A stretch of DNA of 21,660 bases from Isohypsibius dastychi (Eukaryota; Tardigrada; Eutardigrada; Parachela; Isohypsibiidae). The translations under genes and the position numbers were made by a program. Each line of letters opens with the position of its first letter. Within the stretch, counting starts at the first letter, position 1. Where the stretch lies: contig JAQIWT010000383.1 of the NCBI GenBank assembly GCA_034696485.1, positions 1 to 21,660 of the forward strand, written 5' to 3'. Below are positions 8,368-17,621 of this stretch, piece by piece. The notes under the pieces are model-generated. The model did not search any database. It was given only the letters and a program-made list of their open reading frames with translations, and was not told where the DNA came from.

Positions 8368-9522
8368 GAAAAACGCTATGGTGTGATATGGGTGCCGGTG
8401 ATTCCTCGGGATTCCGAGTCGTTCTGATGAGTGCACGGCTTGGCAATTCGCATGCTCTCAGCACAATTTCGGCAGAAACAGTATGTCGTCCTCGAGTCTA
8501 AATGTTGACATGGCAGAACGGGAACAATAAGATCATCGGGAGGCAGCAGCGAACAATCAATAAGCCCGAAGTATTGTGAAATATCTTCTGCAAACGCATT
8601 CATGACAATTCCCGGGTGACCAATCGGGAATCCGCCGAATATCATGATGGATGGATGCAATGAATTGAGGTCGTGTATTGTGCCAATCTCTGTTCCCGGT
8701 CAATCAACGTAAATCCGAAATACTTCAACAAGGCCGCCGAGAAGGTGATCACGTAGATTGAGACGAGGTCGAAATATTTTTCCAGCAAATAATGGAATGC
8801 CTTCTTCCTTCATTTGTTTTTTTCGTTCATCCCACTCGCATTCCCGGACGATGCAACGTTCCGTGACCTTTGAGTCACAGCCAATGCGCATCGCTTTGAT
8901 TTCGTTCACCTCTCGAAATTCTCCATGTGACATGAATCTCATGAGATTCATTTTTCTAGGATTGGGATACTTTTTTCGAAAGGATGAAAAAAACATCCAT
9001 GGAAGTTGATGGCTGTTCGTGATTCTACATGGAACGCGTCAATCGAAAGTCCGGAGCAGTAGGTTTCTCCCGCCGCCGAGCAACAGTTCTGCTACGACCG
9101 ACCTTCGTCGATTTCCGGCTGTGTTATATACTCAAGCGCTTTCGTGGACTGGTTATGCGAACTCCCATATCTTGTCGCCTGAATGATGCCTATCGTGTCC
9201 GATTTCAGGTATTTGTACCGGTAACCAGGGCTTCCTCCACTCGATGTGGCGACTGCATTAAATGTATCGAGGCCGAACAAATCCTCAGAAGTGTGTCGTT
9301 TAATGTTCAGGCATCCTCAAAACACAAGTACATCGTTCAAGCAGTACTTGTTGCACTTGACCGAGAAGTCATACGAGTTCCCAAGCTTTTCAGTGTCGTA
9401 CCATGCGTCGAATTCTGTTCTCTTTTTTTCCGACATTTTCTCATGATCAAAGAATTGCTTGTCCGGTATTGGTCCGAGATAGTCTTGATTTGCAGGACTA
9501 ATGACTTTGCGATGGAAAAATC

Positions 9523-9578
9523 CTGTAACAGAATATTCGATATGGCGAATCAAATATATATATAGAGTTGGAGTATAC
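9523..9578 (-). other. Spliceosomal intron in Polinton POLB
   Basis: Minus-strand donor CTGAAAG/GTATAC and acceptor TATTCTGTTACAG/GATTTT. The frame upstream ends one base into a codon and the downstream frame resumes in phase. The join restores a conserved Lys-Gly-aromatic stretch just before the NQDYLGPIPDK block. The intron contains an AT dinucleotide run. Its presence shows the element was adapted to a spliceosomal, short-intron host. Confidence 0.85.
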
Positions 9579-10900
9579 CTTTCAGAACCAGATGCGGAAT
9601 CCCTAGCGTATGATAAAAAGCGCTCAGACTCTGCAGCAGAAACGACAAGCTGCAATTAGGCGGCGTTTGTATGTTCTTAAGGCTAAGCGCATTGATCCGA
9701 GTCGAATCTTGAAGTTTGTCAGTTCTAAAGCTTGCAGACTACATTGATTTCAGGATGAACACATGGTCGTAACTTTTCGCATTGTGACGACAATGAATGT
9801 CGACGACTAAACATCCTTGACCATCCATGTTTAAAAGTGGACGTCACATTTTTCGCCAGTGAAAAACTTCAGATGGAATAGTTTAGTAGTTGTTCGTTGT
9901 GTATTTGAAATAGATCGAGAAGTTGATATAATCATCATCTAAACACATGACACCTGCTCGAGTTGGACTGTGGTAGCAAGTTTCGGAGTTCAAAGTTTCG
10001 AGGAAATTCACAGTTTTTGAATTTGCCACTCCTGATTTCCGGGGTCCCGAAAACAGTGTTGGTTTTTGTTCCTTCAACACTCTTCCCGCCTCATCTTCTT
10101 CCGTGACAACTGAATTCTCGAGCTTTCCACGTGATTCTCACGAAACGGCCGTTTCCCCAGCTTGCTGGTAGCAAAGAAAGTCCCTCTGCCAAAATGTCCC
10201 GCAGAAGAGGCACCAGACGGCGAAGCATCCGTGTGGACTGCTGACCAGCCGGTAGTCGTTCGAGAACAACGGTCTTTTACAGGTTGCGCCCTTTGCATAC
10301 GCTTCGCAGATCGTAAAATCCTTGTTTTCGCCCATAGCATGGGAAGTTTGGTGATTTTTTAAGCAGATTCTTGATTTGAAGAATCGATGACACATCCAAC
10401 ATTCCAGTCGGGAGAAGCTGGCAACTTCTGGGCAACCGTATTGAAAGCACATATTGCACGGCCTTGTGCATTCTCGGTTCCCTCGTGAGTTTGCATATTC
10501 GTCAGACACCGTGCACCAAAAATTCTTGCTGAGAAGCGCATGGATTTTTGAACAGCAATCGACATGTCCGTCAAGGCAAATTATCCCGATATACCGGTTC
10601 CGGTCGAACTTGGTTTTGAAATGTTTCGAGAACCCGTTATTTCCGTTAACGATAATTGGCTAGCGGTTGTATTTGGTTTCAAGAATTCGGCCGAATTCCT
10701 CCCACTCTGCCAGGCCGCATAATTCATCTGGGGCATTGGCTTTCTTTCTGATTTGTCCGGCGAAATCATGCTGAACCTTTTGGTAACTTTTGGTGACTTG
10801 GTAGCATTCGATGAAACCTTCGCATGTTGAAAGCTCAGGCCAGCATCACGGCGATTGCACTTGAGCAGCAGTTTTCTGAATTTGGATCATGTTCCGGTTT

Positions 10901-11828
10901 TGGATTGACGAGACTGCAGACATACGACATTTGCAAACTTTTATTTTGATTATTCTCAAGAAAGTATCTAGGTTTTGATAGACTCAACCTGAATTCCATC
11001 CCGGATTCTGAGCCCGTGACTATACAGAACACAGTACTTCCAGCTTTGTTTGAATTTTCTCATTCATAACAGTGTGCTTCAGTTGGTGTGAGTACATCGG
11101 ATCCGGATGCCGAGCTTACTTTTTGGAAGGTGGTCTATGCTTGGATTCGTGTCGATGTTTTGGATTTTGTGGTTGATGGCTTCGTTGGCAGACACTGTAT
11201 TATTTCGAGGAATCGGAAGACATCATGGCGCTCATCAATTTAAATGTCAATCCGACATTTGATACTTTTGTTCAATTTCAGTTTGGATGTGTTGATGAAG
11301 ATACCTGGCAATTCTTAGATCACGAGCTTTCAATTCGTACAGCTTTTTGTCAGTGTTTTATTTTTATGAAATTCTTGTTCAGTCTCCAATTTTTCGGCAT
11401 CAAAAATGATGGCCAACTCGGCCAACAACTTTAAAAGGACAACATCCGCGCTGGAAAGGCAAACATTCTCCATAACTGCGCAAACCGCGCCTCGACAAAC
11501 ACACACGGTACGATTCCGGCGCGTTCATCCTCGAACACATGCAGTTCCTTACAGACGCACACAGAACCAGCTTTTTTTATATCAGATTATATTGCATTGA
11601 TAAACAGATTTTGAGACCACGGAGGTCTACAATCATTAAAAACTCTTTGCGGTATCTATACTCTGCGCGAAGAAGAAATTACAGTTTCCGGTTGGCGCGT
11701 TTGCACCGTACCGGTGCCCGCAGACACGTGCGTAGTACGATGGGAATTTTTTTTGGGCTGATTATAGGTCTGGAATCAGTTGCTCCAATCGAATGGGCGA
11801 CAACTGTCAACTTTAACCCCTGGGACTG
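10901..11828. other. Stretch without a clear gene
   Basis: The minus strand near 11040-10885 still reads in protein-like fragments (LSKPRYFLENNQNKSLQMSY, and NEKIQTKLEVL near 11065) that may be the far N-terminal end of the Polinton polymerase. Further right, 11100-11220 has a possible piece (AINHKIQNIDTNPSIDHLPK). From 11225 to 11828 there are only short plus-strand ORFs of 64 to 96 codons with no recognisable motif. No promoter, terminal repeat or RNA gene was seen. Confidence 0.4.
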
Positions 11829-12193
11829 ATGTTCATTCCTGTGTTCGCAATTGCTACGCCGCTTACTGACCCAAGCAGCAGCAACAAACCAGGCGACAGA
11901 AAACTTCTGCATTGGGGCCAAGCGCATATGGATGCGTTCGAGAAACTAATGACGATCATGTGCGAAGAAGAAATCAAGTGCTAGCACGGTTCGACCAAAC
12001 GCTCAAGACTGAAGTGCGATGTGACAGCTTCCGAAAGAAAAACGGTGCGGTACTCGTGCAGAAGCTTGATCATGGTTGGCGTCCTGTTGCATACACTTTC
12101 AGGAAGCTAAATGCTTCTCAAGCCGGCAATAGGACAATGCCGGAGCTAGAACTCTGGCCGGTGGTCGATGCATTGCGGACTTCGCCGAAATAG
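11829..12193 (+). pseudogene. Ty3/gypsy reverse transcriptase/RNase H fragment
   Basis: From 11829 one frame reads FIPVFAIATPLTDPSSSNK and then LLHWGQAHMDAFEKLM, the connection between the RT thumb and RNase H in gypsy-type Pol. It hits TAG at 11982, where the frame shifts by one. The next frame reads VLARFDQTLKTEVRCDS, then GAVLVQKLDHGWRPVAYTFR and ending ELELWPVVDAL. These match the family pattern Val-Leu-x-x-Phe-Asp, Gly-Ala-Val-Leu-x-Gln and Trp-x-Pro-Val-Ala-Tyr. The expected DAS catalytic triplet reads DSF, so the first RNase H carboxylate survives but the context has drifted. The rest of RNase H and integrase are missing. It is a truncated dead copy just beyond the Polinton polymerase N-terminus. 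Confidence 0.85.
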
Positions 12194-12290
12194 GTGACTA
12201 CTGAAGCAGACGCCAGCTGAGAAATTTCTTATTTATGCTGTATGTGAAAGAGATGGACTATTGCCGGCAGCCTGAAGCGGAAAGAAAAAT

Positions 12291-12674
12291 TTGAAAAATG
12301 ATAAAATCAAAAATTTGAAGAGAGAAATAATCAGAAAGGAAAATAAAGAAGAAATAAATTCGAGCTCATTCCGAATCGGGTCATTTTTCTCACTTGACTG
12401 TCTTTTGAGCAGCCAAGACAATCTGAAGGTCACTGTATCGAGCACCAAATGTGAAGTCTTTTATGATCGATCAGGGAAAAAAGACTTTACTCTACGACTG
12501 ACTGACTGTCACAACGTTGAACCTGGGTTTACATACCCGGGAAAACAGCATACTCCCTTCACGAGGGGGCATGCACAAACCTATCGATTAGGAGGAAGCC
12601 TCACACAGAGATTGATGACATATATGAAGAAATTCGTGACATTCGATGAGTTGATGCAAATGAGAGCAGATTAA
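12291..12674 (+). CDS. Hypothetical ORF overlapping dispersed repeat copy 2
   Basis: 127 codons from ATG at 12291 to TAA. The N-terminal 25 residues are lysine-rich (low-complexity, AT-rich DNA). The centre (CEVFYDRSGKKDFTLRLTDC) looks protein-like, and the last 40 codons lie in the dispersed repeat, where copy 1 has stops. It starts about 100 bp after the gypsy RNase H fragment, so it may be retroelement-derived. The opposite strand at 12698-12907 encodes a hydrophobic run (ALIVWFLIALCLVIVTIF) that could be a membrane helix. Neither reading can be assigned to a family. Confidence 0.25.
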   Translation: MKNDKIKNLKREIIRKENKEEINSSSFRIGSFFSLDCLLSSQDNLKVTVSSTKCEVFYDRSGKKDFTLRLTDCHNVEPGFTYPGKQHTPFTRGHAQTYRLGGSLTQRLMTYMKKFVTFDELMQMRAD

Positions 12675-12800
12675 TGTGCGCAAACCACTGGCTGGAACTA
12701 GGAGAAACGTTGGAAGTGGTGATTGTGACGTGATGGCATGCGGTGAACACTGTTGTGAGTGAATAACAGCAATTGAATAATATCGAAAATTGTGACGATT
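12560..12800. repeat. Dispersed repeat, copy 2
   Basis: Counterpart of 905-1200 in the same orientation, without the ACGTTAT expansion. It shares AGAGATTGATG, CATATATGAAGAAATT, ACATTCGATGA, GAAGTGGTGATTGT and CACTGTTGTGAG in the same order and with similar spacing. Confidence 0.65.
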
Positions 12801-12854
12801 ACCAGACACAATGCGATCAGGAACCACACAATCAGTGCGGGAAGTTTCTCGGGT

Positions 12855-13139
12855 TTATGACTCACCCCGAGCTGATATTGTAATACGCCGTTTCGAACTG
12901 ATAGCATCCATTTCCATTGTGATGAGAGCTCGAATATCCGTCTCAGTTCCGATCTTTAAATGGAATCGCAGTATTTGAACCTGAATACGCACACACTCGA
13001 CCACCGGAGTGACTTGAAAAATAATGGTGGTTCGCGCGTGGGAATTTTTAAATGGAGTCCTCGATGCGTGACATCCCCAACACCCAGGAACCGAACATTC
13101 TGCGTGCGCACAGGAAGATTCATCGCATTTTCGAATCAC
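12855..13139 (-). CDS. Hypothetical minus-strand coding-like block
   Basis: One minus frame is open for about 94 codons (beta-like stretch FQVTPVVECVRIQVQILRFH, then basic SSKRRITISARG). A second frame over the same DNA reads DGYSSSHHNGNGCYQFETAY and ends exactly at a strong GTGAGT donor near 12864, but contains stops further upstream. I cannot choose between them or name the protein. It may be one exon of a decayed gene that continues to the right at 13228-13645. Confidence 0.25.
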   Translation of the reverse strand: MIRKCDESSCAHAECSVPGCWGCHASRTPFKNSHARTTIIFQVTPVVECVRIQVQILRFHLKIGTETDIRALITMEMDAISSKRRITISARGES

Positions 13140-13227
13140 ATTCCAAAAAAAACTTGAATCGGCGACCGAAATTTCGAAAACTTGTGTGGAGGGCTCTTAC
13201 TTTCCTGTTTAAATGTTAATTCATTGA

Positions 13228-13645
13228 TCAAACAAGCATTAGCAGAGAGCTTCGGAAAAACAAGCAGCCACGATAACGGTTGGCCATGCAGTCGTCGATA
13301 TCAAGCAACGGCCCATCGAAATCCTCTTGTTCGACCAAAAAGTTCTTGACGTCAGCTAGCAGCCCACTGCGAATTAAAATCCATCCCGACTGCTGTGATG
13401 TCAGCCTGCTTGACGGTCCCGTCTTGGTGTTCCATGTAAGACATCATCAATGTAACTTACTCGCTCTTCTCACCAAACAAAGCCACGAATGGAATTAGCT
13501 GACTGAGTGCAAGTTGGAAGCATTCAAAATTTGACCAAAAACTCCTGGGCCCGGCCTCCAGGAAGCCCGTTTGGCAGGCCCAGAATTGGCTGGCTCGTGC
13601 TCGCAAGCCTTGGTAAAATGCACGATTAACGCGTCGATTCGTCAC
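13228..13645 (-). pseudogene. Unidentified minus-strand coding-like blocks
   Basis: Three short protein-like blocks follow one another: 13645-13461, ending in a strong donor (GAGCGA/GTAAGT); 13450-13355, beginning MSYMEHQDGTVKQADIT; and 13356-13228, beginning ADVKNFLVEQEDFDGPLLDI and ending in TGA. The second and third are in different frames with no intron signal between them, suggesting a frameshift. The acidic/hydrophobic pattern is coding-like. No family is recognised. Confidence 0.3.
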
Positions 13646-14013
13646 CTGTTAAACTAGTGTCTCCGAATGCACTGCCAACTCTCCCGAAAGCGCCCGTGGT
13701 TCCCATGTATGCCTGCAAAATGAGCGAAAGCAAGTTCGTGGCTTGAAATTTGGAAAACTTTCAAGAACAAAACGCAGTTCGCCTAACACAACCATTTGAT
13801 TTGAACCATCAACTTTCCGTTTCTTTTCTTTGTCTGGCTCATGCTCCGGATCATGTGGTCATCAGTGCTGCTGTCTTCCGGCATATCTTTGTGGAATTTG
13901 AAAAGTCGTTCTTGAGCACACATCTCAGAACTCGAACAACTGATTCAACCGACTAGATCAACTTCAGTTAACCAAATTAGAAGTAGCTAATTACAAATGA
14001 CCTTCTGGATTGC

Positions 14014-14580
14014 CTAGATCTTCGTTCCAGCTCTCATCGGAATCACTGTCTCAGACATTTTGTTCAGCAACTTCACCGATTTCTTCTGAACTCTTCGAAG
14101 CAGCACTAGCAGGTAATCCGTCGTTGTGGAGGCCGCTTGTTCTTCCACGTCGTTTTCCTGGATTGGTTTCCCATCATCACGAACTTGCGACCAACTGCGG
14201 GCACGATGAGCCCTAGCAGAACCATTCATTAAAATTACAAAATTGTTCAGAAATTTTGAAAACAGAAAATGATCCAAGAGATTCAAAATCGTGAAAAAAA
14301 ACTTGGCCAAAAATCCCGTATAAAACAGCTTCGGAATTTTTGGCAGAGCTCCACCAATGTCAGGTTGACCGTATCCACCAACTTCCTCTCCATTCTCGGT
14401 AACCAATAAAACGAGTACTTTTGAGAAGTGTCTTGCACCAATTCAATGAATTGAAACACCATTTTACATAGTTCTGGAATTTCGGAAAAACAACAATCAC
14501 CGCATCTATACCAGACTCACCAGTTTCTTCCGATTTCTCATTGGCAGCCTTGACGCCATCGATATTGTGTGAATTGTATG
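14014..14580 (-). CDS. Unknown spliced minus-strand gene fragment
   Basis: An exon ending KAANEKSEET at 14521 has a strong donor (G/GTGAGTC). The 47-nt intron 14474-14520 ends in CCGAAATTCCAG. The next exon resumes in phase with about 60 codons, including VFQFIELVQDTSQKYSFYWL and VDTVNLTLVELCQKFRSCF, to a TGA at 14283. A different minus frame is open from 14406 to 14014 (130 codons, ending KKSVKLLNKMSETVIPMRAG), so the downstream exon is uncertain and a frameshift or another intron is possible. Upstream, 14700-14590 reads RLPNRLWKEHARQNADDMIR in another frame. No family recognised; retroelement or host gene are both possible. Confidence 0.4.
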
Positions 14581-14947
14581 TGAAAACGCCGGATCATATC
14601 GTCGGCGTTCTGTCGTGCGTGCTCTTTCCAGAGCCTATTAGGCAATCTGTCGACTCGTATTGTTTGGAGGGCCGCTTGCTATTGGGGCGCTGTATTCGCG
14701 TAAAAGCTTGAAAACCGCAATTGTGAATTCATGTACAAGCAAGTGCGGTATGGTGTCCTCCGTGTGGCTTGACATCTTTCCATATGGTTGACAAACATTT
14801 CGGGTGCTTTTGTGTCCCTGCCTTCTCAGGTGACATACTGTCCTTCGCTTGGAGGTTTCAAAGCCGCAGTGACTTTGATTCTTTTCTTCTGTGTTCCTCC
14901 CTTCACCCTCGAGTGGATGACCTCTGGAATGTGAGCCGATTCAGCAG

Positions 14948-15400
14948 CTATTCAAATGAAAAAATTTGTTCAACATTCGGCAGTACGTGATGCTCACTGC
15001 GTGCCTCGTCTGCGGTGTTCACCGGGACTTGAGGTGTAGTCGTTGTAAAATTGATTGGACTTTGGTTTATCGTCGCTTTCGCACCATTGTTCAGACTGCC
15101 GAACAGTGATTCTTCGTCGGATGCGGCTTTGGAGTCGTGATTGACTGGGAGACTACTGGGCGTCGTGTTGCTGGGACGTTGTCTTCCAAAAAGTTTTCCG
15201 AGGTGCTGTCCTGTCTCTCGTGGGAGCGTTTCGGTCGTGCAACGTTCACAACCACAGGGTCGGTGTTTCCCAGGCGAGGTAAGAGATCTGGTACGAGTCT
15301 GGGTCAGTCCGTCGGTAACGTCGTAGGGCTCCTGATAAAAGTGTGTGGGGTTCTTGCTCACGTCCTTCTTTCGCACTAGAGAAAAGAGTGAAACCTCCAC
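14948..15400 (-). CDS. Hypothetical Ser/Thr-rich protein, 150 aa
   Basis: An uninterrupted 150-codon frame from ATG at 15400 to a stop at 14948, among the longest clean ORFs in the window. The N-terminal third is basic with scattered Cys (HRPCGCERC). The middle is rich in Ser, Thr, Pro and Asn, and the C-terminal third is polar with TTTTPQVPVNTAD. No membrane helix or signal peptide. Low-complexity composition makes homology hard to judge by eye. It could be a disordered accessory protein or a chance ORF in GC-richer DNA. No splice signals are needed. Confidence 0.3.
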   Translation of the reverse strand: MEVSLFSLVRKKDVSKNPTHFYQEPYDVTDGLTQTRTRSLTSPGKHRPCGCERCTTETLPRETGQHLGKLFGRQRPSNTTPSSLPVNHDSKAASDEESLFGSLNNGAKATINQSPINFTTTTPQVPVNTADEARSEHHVLPNVEQIFSFE

Positions 15401-15523
15401 ATCTCATTCTGAAAGTTCTAATAGTTTCCGGGACTGGTCGTAGTCTTCCGTGTTGTACTGCTGATGCTAGTGAATATCGTGACGTATCAAGGCATAAATG
15501 TCCTCTATTTCTCGGGATGTATC

Positions 15524-15546
15524 GGGTGGGGGGTGGGGGGGGGGGG
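15524..15546 (+). repeat. Poly-G / G-quadruplex-capable run
   Basis: Nearly pure G interrupted by two T residues (G3 T G6 T G12 or so). Enough G-tracts with one-base loops to form a quadruplex on the plus strand. Homopolymers of this length are also prone to sequencing or assembly error. Confidence 0.8.
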
Positions 15547-15644
15547 TCATGCAAACTGATTCTTCATCTTGTCAAAGCACAACCTTCAAAATTTTCTAAA
15601 TTTTGATGATCGCAACTTTGCCTTACGGCGACGTTATTCTTCTA

Positions 15645-15810
15645 TCAAAGATCTAGGATTTTTTCTGGCCTCGTATCTTTATTGAACGGTTCCTGATCAT
15701 GCAGAGGGATGTTGCTATCGAAATTGAAATAAACGTCCACACCATGTAGAATTTTGTATGGACTGCTCCCGTGGTATCATTGATAGTTGCATTCAGCGCA
15801 ACAGTTGCCC
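15645..15810 (-). pseudogene. Possible retroelement integrase tail fragment
   Basis: Minus strand. NATINDTTG (in one frame) followed, after a one-base shift, by SSPYKILHGVDVYF and NIPLHDQEPF, ending in TGA at 15645. Retroviral-type integrases end their catalytic core with a block of the form Asn-x-x-x-x-x-x-Thr-Gly-x-Ser-Pro-aromatic-x-Leu-x-x-Gly, and the match is of that form. Upstream on the minus strand nothing integrase-like was found. It is short and frameshifted, so the call is tentative. Its orientation is opposite to that of the gypsy RNase H fragment. Confidence 0.45.
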
Positions 15811-16805
15811 TTGAAATCTTCCCGTTCATGTCTCTGATGACCTGAATTTATCTCGGTTATTCACATTCTTATGAGAGCAGGAGGACATCACTATTGCTGC
15901 TTCAATATCATCGCTTATCTCGCCGTTGACACGTTCGTGAAGGTCTTCCTGATTCACCAACAGTTAAGACGAGTTGTTTTTGTGCTTTAGCTATTGCGGT
16001 GTGTCAATTATTTTCTGCTGATAGTTGTGAGTTCTAGTGATTAAAGTATGGATTCTCTTTTCATGGAATTTTCTTCTTCCTTCAAAAACAGCTACTTTGA
16101 GTGAATCTCCTGATAGTCGCGAAAATTCCATTTCACTTGAACAGGAAATACCATCAACCTCATACCAACCTAAAACGTCTTAACATCAAGCGGAACGTCA
16201 TTAACTGAGCTTGCAGCATCAGCTTTGCCAACTCCTGACAACTCTAGCATCAAAAACCTAATCGATCACGAAGTTTTTATCAGCTCCAAATCCACACCAG
16301 TCTGTGTCAAATGCTGCATTGAGTGAGTACCTATTTAAGCTCCTGTCTGTCCACCTGAAAGTCAACAAGAATTGTCAATCTACTCAATGCAGTCCTTTGG
16401 TTTCATCATATCCCTCGGAATCGGCGTAGATGTATTCAACGAAGAGTGAGGAAGGCAATAGAAGTGCTTTCGAAATGGTGTTGCCGCCGTGAGATACAAA
16501 ACCGTCTTCAGTTTTCTGACGTTTTTTGACGTCTTATTGGTTGCACAACTTCTTCGTATTCACCGCCTTGTTCATGTGTTGGGGGAGGAGGACAATTTAC
16601 ATAGTCAAAAGATACTATTGAAATCTCATGTTTTCACCGGGTTTTTTAAAAATCGGGGACGCGGGTCTTCTGACGGACATTTAGCAAACCCAGCAGACCT
16701 TATAACTTAGCTGTAGAACTTTGAATCCTCTGCAAAATATTTCGCCCCACATTAGTGAGGTCGAATCCGAAGTATTCGGAAATGAAATCCAAACACAATC
16801 CCTAA
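15811..16805. other. No convincing gene; minor ORF only
   Basis: About 1 kb between the possible integrase fragment and the Harbinger element. The plus strand has a 73-codon ORF at 16489-16710 beginning with hydrophobic residues, and the minus strand is broken by stops in all frames. No repeat, RNA gene or splice pair convincing enough to report. Confidence 0.5.
16803..16805. repeat. Left target-site duplication TAA
   Basis: TAA directly before GAGCCAGTCC; the same trinucleotide follows the right end at 19298-19300. Confidence 0.85.
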
Positions 16806-17108
16806 GAGCCAGTCCGGAATTCCCAACTGGAGGGTATAGGTTGGGATGAAAGATGCCGGATGGTAGGGGCGAATTTCCGGACAGACCTCCGCCGTCTTGC
16901 CATCTGGGTAGCGCCCTTGCCATAGTATGGCATGGGACCTGCCTGCCTACGGTGGATACTCTCCTTATGATCAGTCGCCCACCGTACGGAAATCAAACGT
17001 ACGCTTCGCAATTTGATCGACACATCAATTTCGCGCCAAAACAAGTTGAAATTTGATTCGATGTATTCCTTTCTTCTGTTCTTGTCGTGAATAATTCCCC
17101 TCCATTTG

Positions 17109-17621
17109 ATGATCATTGACGGAAACCACGCTGAATTATCTGATCCAATCAGCCAAAAGGCTCGGAACAGCTGGTCCTATGCGGATACAAAGTAAGCAGC
17201 CAAAATCTTCCTGAATCCAACTTAATTTGCAAATTTGAGAACTGGTAAATTGTTTCTTCGTTTTCGTTTTCCAGACTGCTCATCGAGAAAAGAATCGCCA
17301 AGAATGACGAATTTGGTGGATGTAAAAGTCATCACGGCCCGTGGAACAATATTCTGAATGTTTTAAAAGAAGAGAATCCTGCTTGCATGTTCAACGTGAA
17401 AGCTCTTCAGGACAAGTGGACGGCATTGAAGAAAAAATACAACGTAAAATTTCTTGCTTAAAATAATGTTGTCCTACACAGAACGATATTTTCAGGAGGA
17501 TAAAGACAAAAAGAAGAAATCCGGTGGGGCTGCTCCGATGACTTGGAAATGGTACACCGTGCTTGATGCATTTCTTGGAGAGAACGCAGACACAACATTT
17601 CCGGAACGAATGATTACATAA
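17109..17621 (+). CDS. Myb/SANT-like DNA-binding protein of Harbinger element
   Basis: PIF/Harbinger elements carry a second protein with a Myb/SANT (MADF-like) trihelix domain that binds DNA and brings the transposase to the nucleus and to the ends. Exon 1 17109-17191 starts MIIDGNHAELSDP and ends with the first helix Trp (NSWSYADT). An 83-nt intron (GTAAGC to TTCGTTTTCCAG) leads to exon 2, 17275-17443, with LLIEKRIAKNDEFGG, HHGPWNNILNVL and LQDKWTALKKKYN, the second and third helices with spaced Trp. A 52-nt intron (to GATATTTTCAG) leads to exon 3, from 17496, a Lys-rich run followed by MTWKWYTVLDAFLG. All junctions are in phase. The frame ends in TAA at 17619, giving about 125 residues. 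Open coding-like sequence continues beyond, so this TAA may be premature. Confidence 0.82.

Larger units (their letters stand above)
6084..10900 (-). mobile_element. Polinton/Maverick remnant
   Basis: In collinear order this stretch holds a protein-primed family B DNA polymerase, the C-terminal part of a capsid protein and an adenovirus-type cysteine protease, all on the minus strand, facing a plus-strand ORF. That combination defines Polintons, the virus-like self-synthesising transposons of animals and protists. Every gene has stops and frameshifts, and no retroviral-type integrase, A32-type packaging ATPase or full major capsid gene was recognised. No long terminal inverted repeats were found, so the limits given are those of the recognised genes. 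The copy is dead and probably truncated. The gypsy fragment to the right and the unknown spliced gene to the left may mark its effective edges. Confidence 0.88.
7540..10900 (-). pseudogene. Polinton protein-primed family B DNA polymerase (POLB), degraded
   Basis: Replicative polymerase of the element, with N-terminal Cys/His region, 3'-5' exonuclease and palm/fingers. Order on the minus strand: NSENCCSSAIAVMLA near 10880-10837; CGLAEWEEFGRIL near 10700; GHVDCCSKIHALL near 10550; a Cys/His cluster 10509-10150 (CWMCHRFFKSR); exonuclease block HNAKSYDHVF (9763-9786); NQDYLGPIPDK near 9490; YCLNDV (9329-9346); SDTIGIIQ near 9190; FHGCFF near 8995; motif A DLNSLHPS (Asp at 8670-8672); PPDDLIVPVLP; FPAGCDTEAKK; motif B region KKDANSSW (8076-8087); motif C YCDTDSKM (7778-7792). 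A 56-nt phase-1 intron (9523-9578) splits the exonuclease. Damage includes TAG 10660, TGA 10138, TAA 9883, TGA 9844, TAG 9739, TGA 9317, TAG 9092, TGA 8700 and frameshifts near 10846, 8990, 8370-8225 and 7860. Identity is near certain; activity is excluded. Confidence 0.92.

Noticed and set aside
8035-8427. 130-codon plus-strand ORF
   Set aside because: Antisense to the polymerase palm region with recognisable minus-strand motifs.
9029-9565. 178-codon plus-strand ORF, the longest open frame in the window
   Set aside because: It lies antisense to the exonuclease and adjoining part of the Polinton polymerase, whose minus-strand motifs are clear. Its own peptide shows no motif.
14621-14635. IGSGKST-like P-loop on the minus strand, considered as a Polinton packaging ATPase
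   Set aside because: The first Gly of the motif is Cys, the frame stops soon after, and another frame over the same DNA looks more protein-like. No other ATPase motif is nearby.
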